Notes under the pieces: generated by a model
What the model was told of the DNA's origin: nothing
Seen by the model: the letters and a program-made list of their open reading frames with translations, nothing else
Database searches by the model: none
Source: Rhypophila decipiens
Lineage: Eukaryota; Ascomycota; Sordariomycetes; Sordariales; Naviculisporaceae
Direction of reading: 5' to 3'
DNA length: 64,000 nucleotides
Assembly (NCBI GenBank): GCA_033297075.1
Contig: MU858059.1
Location: 186,001 to 250,000 of the forward strand
Part shown: positions 1 through 10,394 of the stretch, in pieces
Position numbering within the stretch: position 1 is the stretch's first letter
Layout of the letters: each line of letters begins with the position of its first letter
Translations under genes and position numbers: made by a program

Positions 1-1224
1 GGGATTGATACCCATGCCGATGCAGCCTCGTACATTGCCGCTGCCACGCAACTCCATTCCCCGCTGGAACTGGAAATGAAAAACATTGCGGGGGGTTTCT
101 GCGGGAGCATCTGCTTTACTCCACAAGAATGGTGCGATTCAACCATGGGGAGGGCCTTAGCTCGTCACCCGCTTGTGAACGTCGTCCCTCAGACACACGG
201 CATCCCTACAGGCCCTGTTCCTTTCCCACCATTCCCACCGAAAGAAACCTTCCCACTAAGCGGAATCAAAGTCATCGAACTAACCCGCATCATCGCCGGC
301 CCACAGATGGGCGCCATCCTGTCCTCCCTTGGCGCCTCGGTGATTCGCATCTCGGCACCGCACCTGCGCGACATCAACTCGCTCCAACTGACCCTCAACG
401 CGGGGAAACAAACCATGTCCCTGGACCTGCGTGACTCGTCTGACCGCGCATATCTGCTTGAGAATCTCCTCCCCCAGGCAGATGTCTTTATCCAGGGATT
501 TCGGCCCGGCGTGTTGGACAAGTACGGACTGGGTCTGAACGATCTACTCAAGATGGCGGGGGAACGAAAAAAAGGCATCCTTTACGTCACCGAGAGCTGC
601 TACGGTCCTGTTGACGGCGTGTATGCGTCTCGTCCTGGGTGGCAGCAGATTGCAGATTGTGCGTCGGGTGCGGCACATGTCATCGGACGCTCGCTGGGCT
701 TGGGGGACGGCGAGTGTGTCCTGCCTGCGTTGCCCATCAGTGACATGACGGCCGGGGCTGTCGGTGCGTTGGGCGCGCTGATGGCGTTGAGGGATCGTGC
801 CACCAAGGGGGGGAGCTATCTCGTCCATGCGTCGATCGTGGCGGGGAATATGTTTGCTTTGTCCAGGGAGGTGGGATTGTATAGTACGGAGGTGGTTGCA
901 AAGTGTAAGCAGAGGTTTCAGTGGGGAGAGATGAGGGGCCAGCATCATGTTTTGGATTTGCTGAGGACTGTGTTGGCGGCCTGGGAGCGAGATGATGTTG
1001 TGAGGGAATTGTTGAGGGAAGATATCGGCGACGAGGGGTTGTTTGCCTCGTGGGAAAAGTCTGCGTTTGGGGGGAGGAGGCTGAGTGTCCTGAAGCCAGT
1101 TGTGAGGTTTAGAGTTGCTGGTTTGGGGCAGGGAGAGGGAGAGGCTGAGCTGGGTGTTGGTCCGGAGTGGAAGACTCCGAGTGTCCCTCATGGGTGGTCA
1201 ACGAAGCACGATGTTACATTTTGA
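1..1224 (+). CDS. CoA-transferase family III (CaiB/BaiF) protein, 5'-partial
   Basis: The frame is open from the first base of the window, so the gene begins upstream; an internal Met at 76 is not the true start. About 407 residues are visible, ending at TGA 1222-1224. The segment around window residues 82-180 has the family III signature: an LSGIKVIELTRIIAGPQMG stretch at the start of the CaiB/BaiF fold, then GASVIRI, LDLRD and VFIQGFRPGVLDKYGLG. Family III enzymes move CoA between acyl-CoA thioesters and free acids, and the family also includes alpha-methylacyl-CoA racemase. The visible part resembles the second half of the two-domain fungal members. The catalytic Asp and the exact substrate cannot be assigned from this fragment. 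No intron is needed in the visible part. Confidence 0.85.
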   Translation, partial: GIDTHADAASYIAAATQLHSPLELEMKNIAGGFCGSICFTPQEWCDSTMGRALARHPLVNVVPQTHGIPTGPVPFPPFPPKETFPLSGIKVIELTRIIAGPQMGAILSSLGASVIRISAPHLRDINSLQLTLNAGKQTMSLDLRDSSDRAYLLENLLPQADVFIQGFRPGVLDKYGLGLNDLLKMAGERKKGILYVTESCYGPVDGVYASRPGWQQIADCASGAAHVIGRSLGLGDGECVLPALPISDMTAGAVGALGALMALRDRATKGGSYLVHASIVAGNMFALSREVGLYSTEVVAKCKQRFQWGEMRGQHHVLDLLRTVLAAWERDDVVRELLREDIGDEGLFASWEKSAFGGRRLSVLKPVVRFRVAGLGQGEGEAELGVGPEWKTPSVPHGWSTKHDVTF

Positions 1225-1827
1225 CTAAGATACTTTTGGTACTTGTAGAGTATAGATACTGATTATCAGCGATAAAAGCCTATTACCATCATCTGTCACT
1301 TCCTGGGAATGCCGGAGGGGGAGTGGCACTCAATGCTGTTTATACGGACCTGGTGATGGACAAAAGAAATAAGCGCTGGGTAGTCAGCTGGTGCTGGCGA
1401 TCACAGGTATGGACCTAAGACCCATATTCACTTTGAATCCCTTCAAACTTTGCGTCTGGCATGACCCAAAAATGAGTCAACTTTATGACTTTTGGTTTTG
1501 GCTTTTTCTCCCTCCAATGCTCTCCTCCCGCCTATTTAATCGACTTTGTCTCCCACTGCGGTTTTCTTTCTCGTCTATCTTCAACCTTTCAACTCAGGTT
1601 TGATTCATCAACTTCTCAGCTCAAGTTTCTTTAACTTTTCACTCAAGTTTTACCAACTTTTTCATTCAAGTTTCACCATCAACTTCCCGACTCAATATCA
1701 TCCATCAACTTTTCGACTCATCATCACCATACTTCCTACTCGTTTCGCAACCGCGGCTCGCTCATTTTCAGTCGCCGGCCGACGCACCGCCATCTCTCTG
1801 CCCAGAAATGCACAACTCCAAAGCATC
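1225..1827 (+). promoter_or_regulatory. Intergenic leader with pyrimidine-rich degenerate repeats
   Basis: No gene is seen here. From about 1590 to 1735, just before the ATG at 1828, the sequence is strongly pyrimidine-rich. It repeats CAACTTTT/CAACTTC and CTCAAGTTT-type words about every 20-25 bp. This is probably the promoter or 5' UTR of the coiled-coil gene. A TATTTAA at about 1532 could be a TATA-like element. Confidence 0.4.
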
Positions 1828-2427
1828 ATGTTTGTCCAGCAACCTCGCTTTGGAAGCTCGCAGAACCGCCCTAAAAGCTTGAACAAGGACAGCAACGACA
1901 TCAACATCATCAACGAAAGCATGGACGACAGCCTCCCCAGAAATTGGGAGATCTCGCTCAAGGATGAAATCAAATCGGATGTTCAAAACGACCGCATGCA
2001 ACTTTCCGAGTTCAGTCACAAGTTGCAAGTCTTGACCCGAATCCAACTCAGGCTGACCAGGAAGCGCCTCGAAAGCTTGGAAAACGACCACAAAGATCTC
2101 AAGAAAAACATGGACGAGGACTTCGAATATAGCAAGAACCGCCTCGAAAGCTTGGAGAAGCGCTCTATCGAAAACATCAGCGAGGGTATAGTGAACGAAG
2201 TAACCCAAGTTTTAGTTCGGTTCATGTAGAGTCATATAGAAGACCTGCACGGCCGCCTGAGATTTCACCGGGGCTGGCTGCACTTGTTAAGTGTGTGGCT
2301 CATAGCAATCGGTATAGCCGTGCTAGTGATAGAGTATGAATCCAGGATCAAAAAGCTCCTGCCGAAGACGCCAGGTGAGCCGGCGAATACGTCCACGGAT
2401 GGTGGTGGTGGGGAGGATGAGCTTTAA
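1828..2427 (+). CDS. Small coiled-coil protein with C-terminal membrane anchor
   Basis: Proposed CDS join(1828..2185,2240..2427), 181 aa. Residues about 40-115 are highly charged and heptad-like, with two copies of an NRLESLE/KRLESLE motif, suggesting a coiled coil. The genomic frame meets TAG at 2227, yet the same frame continues beyond it for 66 more codons and encodes one clear hydrophobic helix (around LLSVWLIAIGIAVLVI) followed by a basic stretch and an acidic tail. Removing a 54-nt GT...AG segment (2186-2239) takes out the TAG and keeps the frame, so an intron is the simplest reading. The 5' splice site GTATAG is weak. The alternative is a truncated 133-aa product ending at 2229, or a nonsense-mutated gene. 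I do not recognise the family. The predicted topology is a tail-anchored, cytoplasm-facing coiled coil. Confidence 0.5.
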
Positions 2428-3659
2428 CGCAGACGGCTGTTCAAGCTATATCCGAGGCGTTTCTCACAAGAATATCGCAATGGAGGTCTTCTCTATAACC
2501 CTAGTTAGTCCCCAATCGGTGTAGGACTTGGAAGTCGGCGTGCGTTGGGGGAAAAGGGGGTTTCATTATGGCCAACCCCACTCAATATAATACATTCAAG
2601 TTGTCCGCTCTATACCTTGTAAGCTTCTGCATAGACGTGTTATGGTCTTTATGTTGTTGAAAGTTAGCAAGAGAATTGCCTGGCGCAGTGTTTCCCCGAG
2701 TAGATATGTACATGTTGTGCCCTCGGCCAGTCTGCTGTGATACCAAGCGACTCCCTTTCAGGCCCACAACTCAGGTCAGCTTTCAAGGTGTCAGGAATAC
2801 AACATGCCCACTGGGGAGAATCTCAACCTAGACCAAACAAGCGTTACTCTGGGATGGATAAGCCGCCGTGACGTGCCACATTTGGCAAACACCAGTCTAA
2901 TGGTTCCAGGAGAAAAGAAGGTAGGCATGCAAGCCCACAATCAGGTGTTTGATCACCTTGGATGCTGTGATACGGGGTTACATATCCTTTTCTCACCCCG
3001 GATTTGGGCATGACGATCACAAGGCTGGTCTTGGTCTGCCTCCGAGCGACGGGATCGTAGCTCGCTCAACCGGGCCCAAAATTGGAATTGTCCCCCATCA
3101 GACACAGCACTCTAACGTATAATACTAACATCGAAATTGCAGTCCGAGAAGAATATATGATGACGACCAGTCTAAAACGGAAACCTTTGCCGCCAACTCT
3201 ATGGGAGGAATCGGGGTAAAAAGGGACTAAAAAAAACATACAACACCAGGGATTCGCTGGTCGTCACCGACCCAACTACTAGTCTAGCGGTCACCTGTTT
3301 ATCTATGGGAGAGCGGACGGGATCCCGAGTTTTCAAGTGCCTATGGTCGTATGTATCCTCTTGTCCAGAACGAAGAGTATAAGTAGGGCAGTAGAGTCCA
3401 TACCATTCTTGATTCCTCTCTCTCGGATATCCACGACTGCACATCATAGATCTAGACAACCAAACTCTAACATTTTATACCCGCTTACGTACCTGTTATT
3501 AAAGCTTGATTGATAGGTAGGTGGCTGGGTCTTGACTCTGAAAGTGGGAACACCTGACTCGCAACACACGATCCTTCCACTTTTAGACACCAAAACAACA
3601 AGGTTCAGCCACGACAAAAGCATCCACAGCGAGTCAGATACATCAATAAGTCAGTTCAA
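2428..3659. other. Intergenic, no gene recognised
   Basis: Only short ORFs (under about 90 codons) without recognisable domains are present. I see no RNA gene or transposon ends. The last 100 bp are the upstream region of the tRNA-Arg. Confidence 0.5.
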
Positions 3660-3732
3660 GGTCCGCTGGCTCAATTGGAAGAGCGTCTGACTACGAATCA
3701 GGAGGTTCCAGGTTCGAGCCCTGGGTGGATCG
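3660..3732 (+). tRNA. tRNA-Arg (anticodon ACG)
   Basis: The 73-nt sequence folds as a standard cloverleaf without an intron. The acceptor stem GGTCCGC/GTGGATC gives seven pairs, two of them G-U. The D arm is GCTC...GAGC, the anticodon arm is TCTGA-CTACGAA-TCAGG and the T arm is CCAGG-TTCGAGC-CCTGG. Loop positions 34-36 read ACG, which after A34-to-inosine editing decodes CGU/CGC/CGA arginine codons. The internal A box (TGGCTCAATTGG) and B box (GGTTCGAGCCC) are intact, so Pol III transcription is expected. The first T-run terminators lie shortly downstream (from about 3776). Confidence 0.95.
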
Positions 3733-5163
3733 TGATTATACCGATGGAGACGGTGGTGTTGTGTTTCCTTTTGGTTATTTTTTGTCTTTTCACTTTTTTG
3801 TCTTTTTCACTTTTTGGTTCTCCATTCTCAGCCATCATCGTCGTGATTCTGCATACGGGTGGTGACATGGCAGGTCATGTCTTTATGCTCTGCAACTTGA
3901 GATAGATGTTGGTCAAGAGGAGGATTACAGTATGGACCTCTTGTCATATCCCGAACCTCTTTTCGGCCAAGACTCGCTTGGGTTGCTTACCCTTCCATGA
4001 CGATGCAACGCAATGTCACGAGACGGAAGTGATTAGATGGAAGGGTTCCCGGCTCGACTTGCATTGTCAGACATGGGAAAGGTTGCAAGACAGAGTGCAG
4101 CAAGCAGTAACTGGCACAAATGGCTGTATTGAACGAAGCAAGTACTTCCTCCTGTATGGTGCGGTTAGACCCTTACACTACACTACTTGGACACAAGAGA
4201 GCAAGACAACATGAGAAGGAGGAAGAGGAATTGTCAGTAACAAGTTAACAAAAAAAAGAAGAGCAAGCTTCATTGAAAGTAGCATTGCCGAGACTTGCAT
4301 ACGTCTGGCTGATCAAAGCTAGGTAAGCTAAGCTAGGTATTAAAATGGAAATAAAAGACGGAAAGAACAAAAAAGGAAACAAGCCTTTTGGTATGTCTGT
4401 GCAGTACAATAGAAACAAACAAGAAGAGAAAACGTCATTGTGTTGCGCTTCTCATTCACAACCCGTCTTGTCCCCCACCTCGGACCGTTTCTTGGTTCTT
4501 CTTCTCCAAGGTTTCCATGCATGAAATCTTGATAGTTCTCTTGGTGAGCCGTTGTGGCTTGCAGCCTGCCAAAAACCTTATATATAAATGTGCAGGTGTG
4601 CGGCCAAGACTTCCTTTCTCCAAAGAGCGGGAGGACATGGTCCATGGTTGCTTGTTTCCCCATATGCAGCCAAGATATCTCTAAATATGCCAAGTCTGCC
4701 AGCGAAGCCACGGGATAGGAGAGAGGGAGGCTTTTTTAAACAAAACAGAAACAAAAAGGGGGGGTAGTCGCGCCGCGCTTAAATCTGGCTAATTGTAACC
4801 TCCAGCAAGTCAACGACGACCGCTTGAATATTTCCCCAGTTCTTGGCTTCTCCACGAAAGCCAAGGGGAAAATGAGAAAAGCTGCAAAGACCTTTTTGTG
4901 GGGGAGACTGCTTCTCTTGTTTTCGTTGGCCCCGTTTGTCGGCTGCGGCTTGGTTGGTGATTCTCAATCACCCGAATACTCCGTCTTGGCTTGGAATTAG
5001 GTTGATATTCCCCCCTCCATGCGGCATGCCTCAAGCCATCCTTTTTACAAGCCTTTTCGGCCCATCTGGGGTCGGGTTGCATGGCGGTTGTTGTAAATGC
5101 TGCCGTCTTCCCCCCTCCCCAGGCTTGGCTCTGCGTGTTTGGAGTGCGAGATATGCTCGTCAC
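3733..5163. other. Intergenic, no convincing gene
   Basis: There are ORFs up to 123 codons on both strands, but none shows a recognisable domain or convincing intron structure. Several T-rich and A-rich tracts occur at 3770-3825 and 4240-4260. CTTGGC/GCCAAG words appear at about 4843, 4860 and 4984, outlying members of the cluster described for 6.2-7.5 kb. Confidence 0.4.
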
Positions 5164-5586
5164 TCAAGCCACCCGCTCGAATCGGTTGACACGTGGATTG
5201 TTGGTGTCCCAGGATATTGATAGGGCCGAGGGAGGCAGTTGGATGTGAGGGATATCTGAGTCCATGGACTTTTGCTGGCGGGGGGGTTTCGTCGTGACTT
5301 CAATGTGTGTTACGACTGGCGTGGAGTGGGCTTCTATGACAGTGGGCTTCTCGGGAATGTGTATGACTTCTTCGAGTCGCTTCCTGTCGTCTTTGGGATA
5401 GGGGGTGGGCGTCCGGTAGCGTGCGGAATGGTGGGCCGAGCTACTTGACGGTCTCCAGCGGGAGGGCGTTACCAGCCAGTTTGGCTGTCTCTCGAGAAAC
5501 ATTTGGCTGATTTCTGTGAAGCTGTGGTGTGTGTGACCTGTTGCGTTCTTGTTGGCGTTGGTACACCTCGACATTGCTGACCCCAT
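5164..5586 (-). CDS. Orphan protein with possible N-myristoylation signal
   Basis: A 140-aa single-exon ORF on the minus strand. I do not recognise it. Its start codon has an excellent context (AACCATGG). The N-terminus MGSAMSRC has Gly2, a small residue at position 6 and a Cys at 8, the pattern of dual N-myristoylation/palmitoylation. The rest is polar and probably disordered, with Ser, Pro, Thr and His-rich stretches, a basic-acidic patch (DDRKRLEEVIHIPEKP) and a PPRQQK motif. A minus-strand TATAAATA lies at 5831-5838, about 245 bp upstream. A C-terminal exon further left (toward 4810) is possible but I found no clear splice pair. The chance that this is a spurious ORF is real. Confidence 0.4.
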   Translation of the reverse strand: MGSAMSRCTNANKNATGHTHHSFTEISQMFLERQPNWLVTPSRWRPSSSSAHHSARYRTPTPYPKDDRKRLEEVIHIPEKPTVIEAHSTPVVTHIEVTTKPPRQQKSMDSDIPHIQLPPSALSISWDTNNPRVNRFERVA

Positions 5587-5830
5587 GGTTGCTTGTGTGT
5601 GGGCAGCCCCAGTGGATGGTAAAAAGGGGTAGGGTTTGGGTGAGACCTGGAGCCTCTGTGTAATAACGGAAGAAATGGGTGAGTGTGGACAACGGGAATC
5701 TGATAATTCAGCACTGGCAGATGGTCAAGTGTGTGAATTGCAAGATGAACGGTAATGATTAAAAGATGCAAGAATGTGAACTGAAAAGAAAACCAGGACC
5801 AAGATCAAGAATGCCTCTGGAGAGATATCA

Positions 5831-5838
5831 TATTTATA
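5831..5838 (-). promoter_or_regulatory. TATA box candidate (minus strand)
   Basis: TATAAATA read on the minus strand. It lies about 245 bp upstream of the ORF at 5164-5586 and is consistent with transcription in that direction. Confidence 0.4.
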
Positions 5839-8252
5839 ACTGGCATGCGTGAGACAACAGTCGTACCTTTTGCTCCCTCCCCCCACTGAAGAGTTCTTGG
5901 CTTACTCTTGGCGGTCCATCTACCGAAACTGAAGAAGGACGAGAAAGTGAGCAGCAAACTTGATCGAGGCAGAATGATGACGGCTGTGATGGGGATGGAC
6001 TGGTTGGACAGCCAAGCCTTTTTTTACTTGCAACGCAAGATTGCACTGAATGCCTGCAAGTGGAGACAGAACACGAGGACTCTGAGATATACCCAGTTCC
6101 CCGCCCGGAACAATGTATTTGGATCGGAATTATGAAAGTGAAACGAAAGAACGGAATGTTCCGGCTGCTTTTTTAGCGGTTTGCTGCCACTGTAACTGCG
6201 CTGCCGCTGCCAGACGGGGACCTGCCCTCAACGGAAACTCAGATCTCACAGTAATGCTTGGCAGTCACGATTCTCCCGTTACAAGCAATTCTTGGCATAT
6301 CGTGCCAAGCCCAATTCATCGCTCATCCTCGCCGCAGATCATCTTGGCAGCAGACGCCCTGAGACCTTCCGGTCCGAATCGCTCATCAACCGCCACGCGT
6401 AAAAGACCATTGCAGAAGTCTGCGTAAAATGACAGGAAATTCTCTTCTTCCCACTTCACTCGCATCATGCTTCCTCATGGACAGCATCATCTTATCACTT
6501 GTTGATTGGCCGACATATCTGTACACAGCCTGTTGACAGTTAATCTTGGACTTCTTGGCATTCGAGGGACAGCCCGCAAGATCTTCATCGCTGCTCAGCC
6601 TGCGGCCCAAATCGACACCGAACAACAAGCTTCGTGGCTTCTTGGCACTGACCGTTGTCCTCCAAGACCAACCATTGTCTTTTTCAGAAATCCAGGTTCA
6701 CGAGCCACTTCCAAGAGAATACGGATTAGAGACCTGACTCAAGGTCTGATTCGGAACGGATATGGATGGATATTCAAAGCTTGCCAAGAAGGCTGTGCTC
6801 ATCGACCTTGATTGCACGACATGATAGACCTGCGTCGCCAATGCTGCTTTCTGCTGTGTTTTCGCCGCCTACTCACCTGCGCCATAAGTGTACCTGGTGG
6901 CTCGGTGCGTTTGGCGGTCGCCGTTACTACGTAGTTGGCAAGGTCGACGAAGCAATCACTCTCTACGAGACCGCGACCCAACACAAGTCACACCAGCGCT
7001 CACCGCAGCAGCTGCCCTCACAAGGCGCTCAAGCTTGCCAGGAGAAGCATCTGGCCACCAGGTGTCACCATGGTGATGTTGACACAAGACGACGCCAAGC
7101 CTAATCTGCCGTCGTAGCTTACATTTCCCGTCTAGCGTTTCGGCAACCAACCTTGCCAAGCCGTTACATTTGTTAATCAAGTCTCTTGGCATTCCGCAGC
7201 CTGTGATGACTGACGCGGACGTGTCTCAATAACTGTAGTTTACGGCATCATTGATGCCCGCTGCTCTACGGATATGAATTTCAGAGCAGAGAAATCAAGT
7301 GTTACGACAGCCGGCCGTGGAATCCAGATCCCGCGCAACCGCCGGGCCCAACTTGCGAGGTGACACCATTCACGGCCTGCTCTGGTGAGGTGGTCTCTCC
7401 GGACCTTCCCGTCTCTCCTCTCATAGGACTGGGATATCCCGGACCTGGCATCTGGTCAGCAGCGATGCCAACTCGGACGCCAAGACTCTGAAGGACTGGG
7501 GCACTGTCCGATGTGACCAGTCTTGGCGCTGGATGAGCTGACGACGTTATGGTGGTGGACATGCACAACCAGCTGCCCAGGACGAGCACGGAAAACAGGA
7601 TCTAATGTTTTGCATGAGCTTGCTTATACGTCACTGCTTCTGCCATTGCTCCGAGTCTGGCAATCAGCCGATGAGTCGCAAGAGGAGACCCACGACGAAA
7701 GTCGAGATGATCTCTCAGGTCAACCAGCAGAGCAGGCGTCTCCAGACCTGTCAGAAACGGCTCACCGCATGGGATGGGGCATGCCAAATGGCAACGAGCT
7801 TCTCAACAGCCCACATCCCGAATCCCGCTCTGTATCCCCTCGTTGGTTTCATAAAACAGCACCTTGAACTCATCAGGCTACACAGAAAGGGCACACAAAT
7901 GCCAGCACCACGCACACAAGGCAACTGGTCCCTGCGAGCTCACATGGTCTTCTCCATGGTCGCCGCCAAGGTGGGAAAGTACGTACACCGGTGGGTTAGG
8001 TAGTCCTGCTTTCCCATTTGCTCACTATCTCTCTCCACTGATGCCGAGAACCCCCAGACCGAGATCGGCGAAACTGATGCAATGTGTCTCTCTTAGAGCA
8101 GGAGAAGGACTGGACATAGACGTGCAACTACAGGAGCAAAATCAATTCCACCGCGCTCTTTATTGTTCCATAAATCATGACACAGAGTTATCAGCGCTCG
8201 TGACCAGCCCGAGTTCTGCCAGCGCCACTTGGTTACTTGCCTCTGTGCTTCT
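5839..8252. other. Gene-poor region with CTTGGC/GCCAAG motif cluster
   Basis: No convincing gene is seen. From 6257 to 7527 the hexamer CTTGGC or its complement GCCAAG occurs at 6257, 6291, 6304, 6343, 6554, 6641, 6783, 7094, 7155, 7185, 7479 and 7522. Two more are at 5896 and 5906. GCCARG is the published core for the fungal pH regulator PacC, but a link to PacC is only inference. ORFs up to 147 codons here lack domains. Confidence 0.45.
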
Positions 8253-9071
8253 TCACATCGGCACCAGCCACTCCTTCCAGAACCTGACGTAAATCGGTGT
8301 TTGTTCGGTGCTGGTTACTACCCGTTTCACCCTCAGGACCAGCTCCAGCGGGACGTCCTTTCCATCCACCACCAACGCCATGCTGTCCACCGGCTTCTTG
8401 TTGAACGACTTTGTCCATCCCTTCTGCAAGCTCTTCGTCTTGTGCAGGTTAGCCACATACTTGCCCCTGACACGCAGCTCAACGGGACGGTTGGCCTTGA
8501 CCACGATGTTCCGGCCCGCCCATTTGACTCTTGTGCTGAAGCACTCGAGGACATCGACAACGAGGGGCTGTCCTGCTTCGACGGGCAAGAGCGTCAAGCG
8601 GGTGAGGATCAGATGGTCAGTCAGTTGGGTGTCCAATATGGCCAGGTGGTTGACTGCCATTGTCATCTTTAGGAGGTTGTTCTGCATTTGGTCTGGGCTG
8701 ATGAGATCGACGCCGGTGTAGACCTCGAGGGCCAGCTTTCCGACCTTTTCCAAGGGCGTGAGCTCGGGTCGTCGTTCGGGCTGCAGTTCTCCGAGGCAGT
8801 AATCGTGGAAGATGGCTGCTTGTCGGGCACTGTGCGCGACTTGAGCGGCTGCGTCGGCGTCTGAAAGGACGAAGAAGGGCATGTTGGCTAGATGGGCGTA
8901 GCGCAGTCCATGGCTGGGACCTGGCTGTCGTGGCTGTTGTTGCACCTCAAGCTGCTGTTGCTGTGGCGTGTGTGCCAGCTGAGGATGATGCTCACTCTGC
9001 TGAGCACCATATTCATATTGCTGTTGTCTGTGGGGCACGCCTTGCAGGGGTGGTTGCGTGTTTTGCAACAT
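8253..9071 (-). CDS. Hypothetical protein with Gln-rich N-terminus
   Basis: A 272-aa single-exon ORF starting with ATG at 9071. I do not recognise the family. Residues 1-55 are Gln/Pro-rich and low complexity (runs of QQQ and repeated HPQ-type words). From about residue 58 a compact-looking domain begins with LANMPFFVLSDADAAAQVAH. It has regularly spaced hydrophobic residues and ends in a basic segment (KANRPVELRVRGKYVANL...KTKSLQKGW). No signal peptide or membrane segment is seen. The composition contrast (disordered Gln-rich head, folded C-terminal domain) and the length suggest a real gene, possibly nuclear. An additional upstream exon cannot be excluded. Confidence 0.6.
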   Translation of the reverse strand: MLQNTQPPLQGVPHRQQQYEYGAQQSEHHPQLAHTPQQQQLEVQQQPRQPGPSHGLRYAHLANMPFFVLSDADAAAQVAHSARQAAIFHDYCLGELQPERRPELTPLEKVGKLALEVYTGVDLISPDQMQNNLLKMTMAVNHLAILDTQLTDHLILTRLTLLPVEAGQPLVVDVLECFSTRVKWAGRNIVVKANRPVELRVRGKYVANLHKTKSLQKGWTKSFNKKPVDSMALVVDGKDVPLELVLRVKRVVTSTEQTPIYVRFWKEWLVPM

Positions 9072-9977
9072 GATGCACCGCTGGCGGGGATTGTCTGTCT
9101 AGGTGGCTCAGTCTTTCCGACGCTGAGAATAGAGATGGGAGGATAACAATACTGGAAACGACATATCCTGCCTAGTGAGGTGAGCTTTTGAGTCCTGATA
9201 TTTGTACTAATCAAGTCCCTCTCATGCCCTCTTCAGAAAAGCCGGGATTGCCACAGTCTCTCCTTGGTCGTCCAGCAGATTGATAAGGCTCATGCAAGCC
9301 ATCGTAATACCAGAGGCCTGGACCGAACATCTACTTATGACACAATACAAGGCGTTGCCAGTGTGCCTCGACTGCATTGCCAAGACCAAAACCAACCTGT
9401 CTTGGCAGCTTCACGGCGTGTGACTGGTATGTTTGGACATTTTGGTCGCCCATCCATGGTCAGGAAGGGCCCGCGTTCCAGAAGGATGCAGTATTTCCAT
9501 GCTGTGTGTCGCCGATAAGGTCCTCCAGGCTCCAGAACTACCGGTATACGAGTCGGGCCTTGAAAGAGTGCACAAGACTATCACCGACGCTTTATATTTG
9601 TATCAAGAACCTTGTATCAAAAACTATTCCTGACTTGGTATAAAACACTAGCTGGCGAATCAACATCTAACTGCTCTGAGAATTAGCATCGGGCCTTTAT
9701 AGATCCGACCTCGCAGGAGACCCAGTTGCGCAAAGGCCCCATAGGCCAGGTGTTTGGCTCATCGGCTGATATCATATTATAGAGATTTCACCGGCAGTAT
9801 GGTAACAATGAAGGATCGGTACTGGTGACATCTGGATAAATACCTCCAACGACTTACGACTCCCAGGCACTCGCGACAGTATTGCCATGTCACGTTGTCG
9901 AACCCAACTTGAATCCTTTGGCCAAAACTAGGAAAAAACTAGCTTCATCTTCGTATCTATCTACTCAAGACCCAAAA
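9072..9977. other. Intergenic between two divergent genes
   Basis: This stretch separates the minus-strand Gln-rich protein gene from the plus-strand secreted protein gene. A minus-strand TATAAAG-like word is at about 9590 and a plus-strand GATAAATA-like word at about 9834. Nothing else is recognised. Confidence 0.4.
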
Positions 9978-10394
9978 ATGAAGCTATCCACACTCTTGTA
10001 CAGGGCAGGACTCGCCGCAGTTGCCATGTCACAAAATACGACAGCAACAGACTACGACTCCCTCTACAAGGGCCGCTGCGCCGAGTCCACGAGCGCAGTA
10101 GACACCTACATCTCCAAGGGAATAATGTGGGCGCCCTATACAGACTACACCAACTATGTGAGCCGCACCTGGACGACCATCTACCCGTCCCCGACGCCGA
10201 CGAGCTTTCCGACCAAGGTGCTGCTGACGCACATCTCGAGCGCTACCAACGATGTCTGGGCGACCTTGTCGTTTGGGTCGGTCGTGCATTCGTTTGTTAC
10301 CATGGCGGTTGTGAGTTTTGAATATGAGAAGGAGTTTCGGGCGAGGCCGACGGGGTTGGCGGTTTGCCGGGGGGTTGGGGACACTCGGGATTAA
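9978..10394 (+). CDS. Small predicted secreted protein
   Basis: From the ATG at 9978 the frame encodes 138 aa. The N-terminus MKLSTLLYRAGLAAVAMS is a plausible signal peptide, followed by NTT (N-glycosylation sequon) and a Ser/Thr/Tyr-rich mature part with a Pro-Thr stretch (YPSPTPTSFPT). I do not recognise the family. A consensus 5' splice site GTGAGT at 10311 falls in frame (phase 0) after 111 codons. The last part of this reading may therefore be intron, with a further exon downstream in 10.4-11.1 kb, but no unambiguous acceptor was found. It lies in a run of three secreted-protein genes on the same strand. Confidence 0.45.
   Translation: MKLSTLLYRAGLAAVAMSQNTTATDYDSLYKGRCAESTSAVDTYISKGIMWAPYTDYTNYVSRTWTTIYPSPTPTSFPTKVLLTHISSATNDVWATLSFGSVVHSFVTMAVVSFEYEKEFRARPTGLAVCRGVGDTRD

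Noticed and set aside
544..1191. 215-codon minus-strand ORF opposite the CoA-transferase
   Set aside because: Lies fully antisense to a recognised family III domain; no own start context or domain.
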